A DNA stretch of 64,000 nt from a virus: the IMG/VR virus record IMGVR_UViG_3300037070_001066, positions 40,772-104,771 of that record, one strand, 5' to 3'. Below are positions 63,604 through 64,000 of the stretch, piece by piece; position 1 is the stretch's first letter, and each line of letters opens with the position of its first letter. Below the pieces are notes generated by a model. The model was not told where the DNA came from, made no database searches, and worked only from the letters and a program-made list of their open reading frames with translations. A program made the position numbers and the translations under genes.

Positions 63604-64000
63604 TTATAACACTAATTCAGAACCAAAAGTGCCTCCGTAAGTATTAGGATCTGTCATGAAGTCTGGTGTCTTACCATCTCCTTCGAAACTAGTTTTACGT
63701 AAAGCTTTCTCTAAGTTCTTCGTTGCCTTAGATGTAACATTAGCTTGAAACTTACCTAAATCAGTAAATCCATTAGTTAACTCATAAAAGTAATACATCT
63801 TGGTATCAAATTTAATTGGGTCTAATGAACGTTCTTTCATTAACTTGTTTTCAAGCTCACCTGTATTTGGGTTCTTACTTACAATTTCAGTCATACTTTT
63901 ATAAACAGCATTCTGCATTGCTTTTGTATTTGGAACACCTTTTACTATTTCTGGAGAGTCAAAAATATAACTCTTAATAGCCGTGTCAATTTGCTCTTGT
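63604..64000 (-). CDS. C-terminal part of structural gene upstream of the capsid gene (continues beyond the window)
   Basis: The frame is open through position 64000, so the gene is cut off at its 5' end; an internal Met at 63918 is not its start. The visible 131 or so residues begin QEQIDTAIKSYIFDSPEIVK and end GGTFGSELVL. They are charged and helical. Its place directly before the capsid gene suggests a capsid assembly, scaffold or maturation factor. I do not recognise the domain. Confidence 0.5.
   Translation of the reverse strand, partial: QEQIDTAIKSYIFDSPEIVKGVPNTKAMQNAVYKSMTEIVSKNPNTGELENKLMKERSLDPIKFDTKMYYFYELTNGFTDLGKFQANVTSKATKNLEKALRKTSFEGDGKTPDFMTDPNTYGGTFGSELVL

Noticed and set aside
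17457-64000. Reassigned stop codon (TAG as Gln), as in some crAss-like phages.
   Set aside because: The giant late genes read through without any in-frame TAG or TGA, and TAA, TAG and TGA all occur as normal stops elsewhere (for example TGA at the end of the glycosylase-like gene and TAG after the amidoligase gene).

Overview
The window is part of a crAss-like phage (order Crassvirales) genome, a short-tailed phage of Bacteroidota. Three things support this. A crAss-type capsid block lies at the right end: a ~500-aa major capsid protein and its usual small neighbours. A series of giant late genes (1378, 3046, about 1812, 659, 1038 and 1530 aa) follows, and the 3046-aa protein carries the SDFDID metal-binding motif of crAss-like virion RNA polymerases. 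Three promoters have the Bacteroidota -33 TTTG / -7 TAnnTTTR form with an identical 20-nt spacer. The DNA is AT-rich, genes are tightly packed, and TAA, TAG and TGA all act as stops, so the standard code is used. I recognise no tRNA, CRISPR array, integrase, terminase or portal gene here, so the genome continues on both sides.

Layout. Positions 1-17.4 kb are rightward genes. The first (1-7.6 kb) is a block of amide-bond enzymes: a truncated gamma-glutamylcyclotransferase-like protein, an ATP-grasp ligase, two tandem C26/class-I glutamine-amidotransferase hydrolases, a phiEco32-type COOH-NH2 ligase, a class-II glutamine amidotransferase with an unusual hydrophobic N-terminus, and an Amidoligase_2-type ligase. 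The second (7.6-17.3 kb) is a DNA and nucleotide block: a degenerate uracil-DNA-glycosylase-like protein, a RusA-like resolvase, a PD-(D/E)XK nuclease, a B12-dependent (class II) ribonucleotide reductase, a degenerate SF2-helicase-like protein, a MazG-like pyrophosphohydrolase, an AT-hook-like protein, a metallophosphoesterase and thymidylate synthase. A strong bidirectional terminator at 17.40-17.44 kb separates it from the converging leftward half.

Positions 17.46-64 kb are leftward late genes, read from right to left. They are the capsid block, head/appendage proteins (collagen-like, S74-chaperone and fibronectin-III-like fibres), an exonuclease with its own promoter and terminator, connector/tail proteins, a ~1530-aa tail (muzzle-type) protein, and the giant proteins thought to be packaged in the virion and ejected with the DNA. 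Two GIY-YIG homing endonuclease genes sit in the junctions between giant genes.

How it fits together. The nucleotide genes would supply dNTPs. The late half builds the virion and its packaged transcription machinery, in which the RNA polymerase is fused to a SLOG-like domain and a superfamily-1 helicase in one polypeptide. The amidoligase block is the best candidate for an undescribed system: it encodes enzymes for making, editing and releasing glutamyl-type amide bonds, with no recognisable metabolic pathway around it. Assignments rest on motif recognition alone; no database search was possible.
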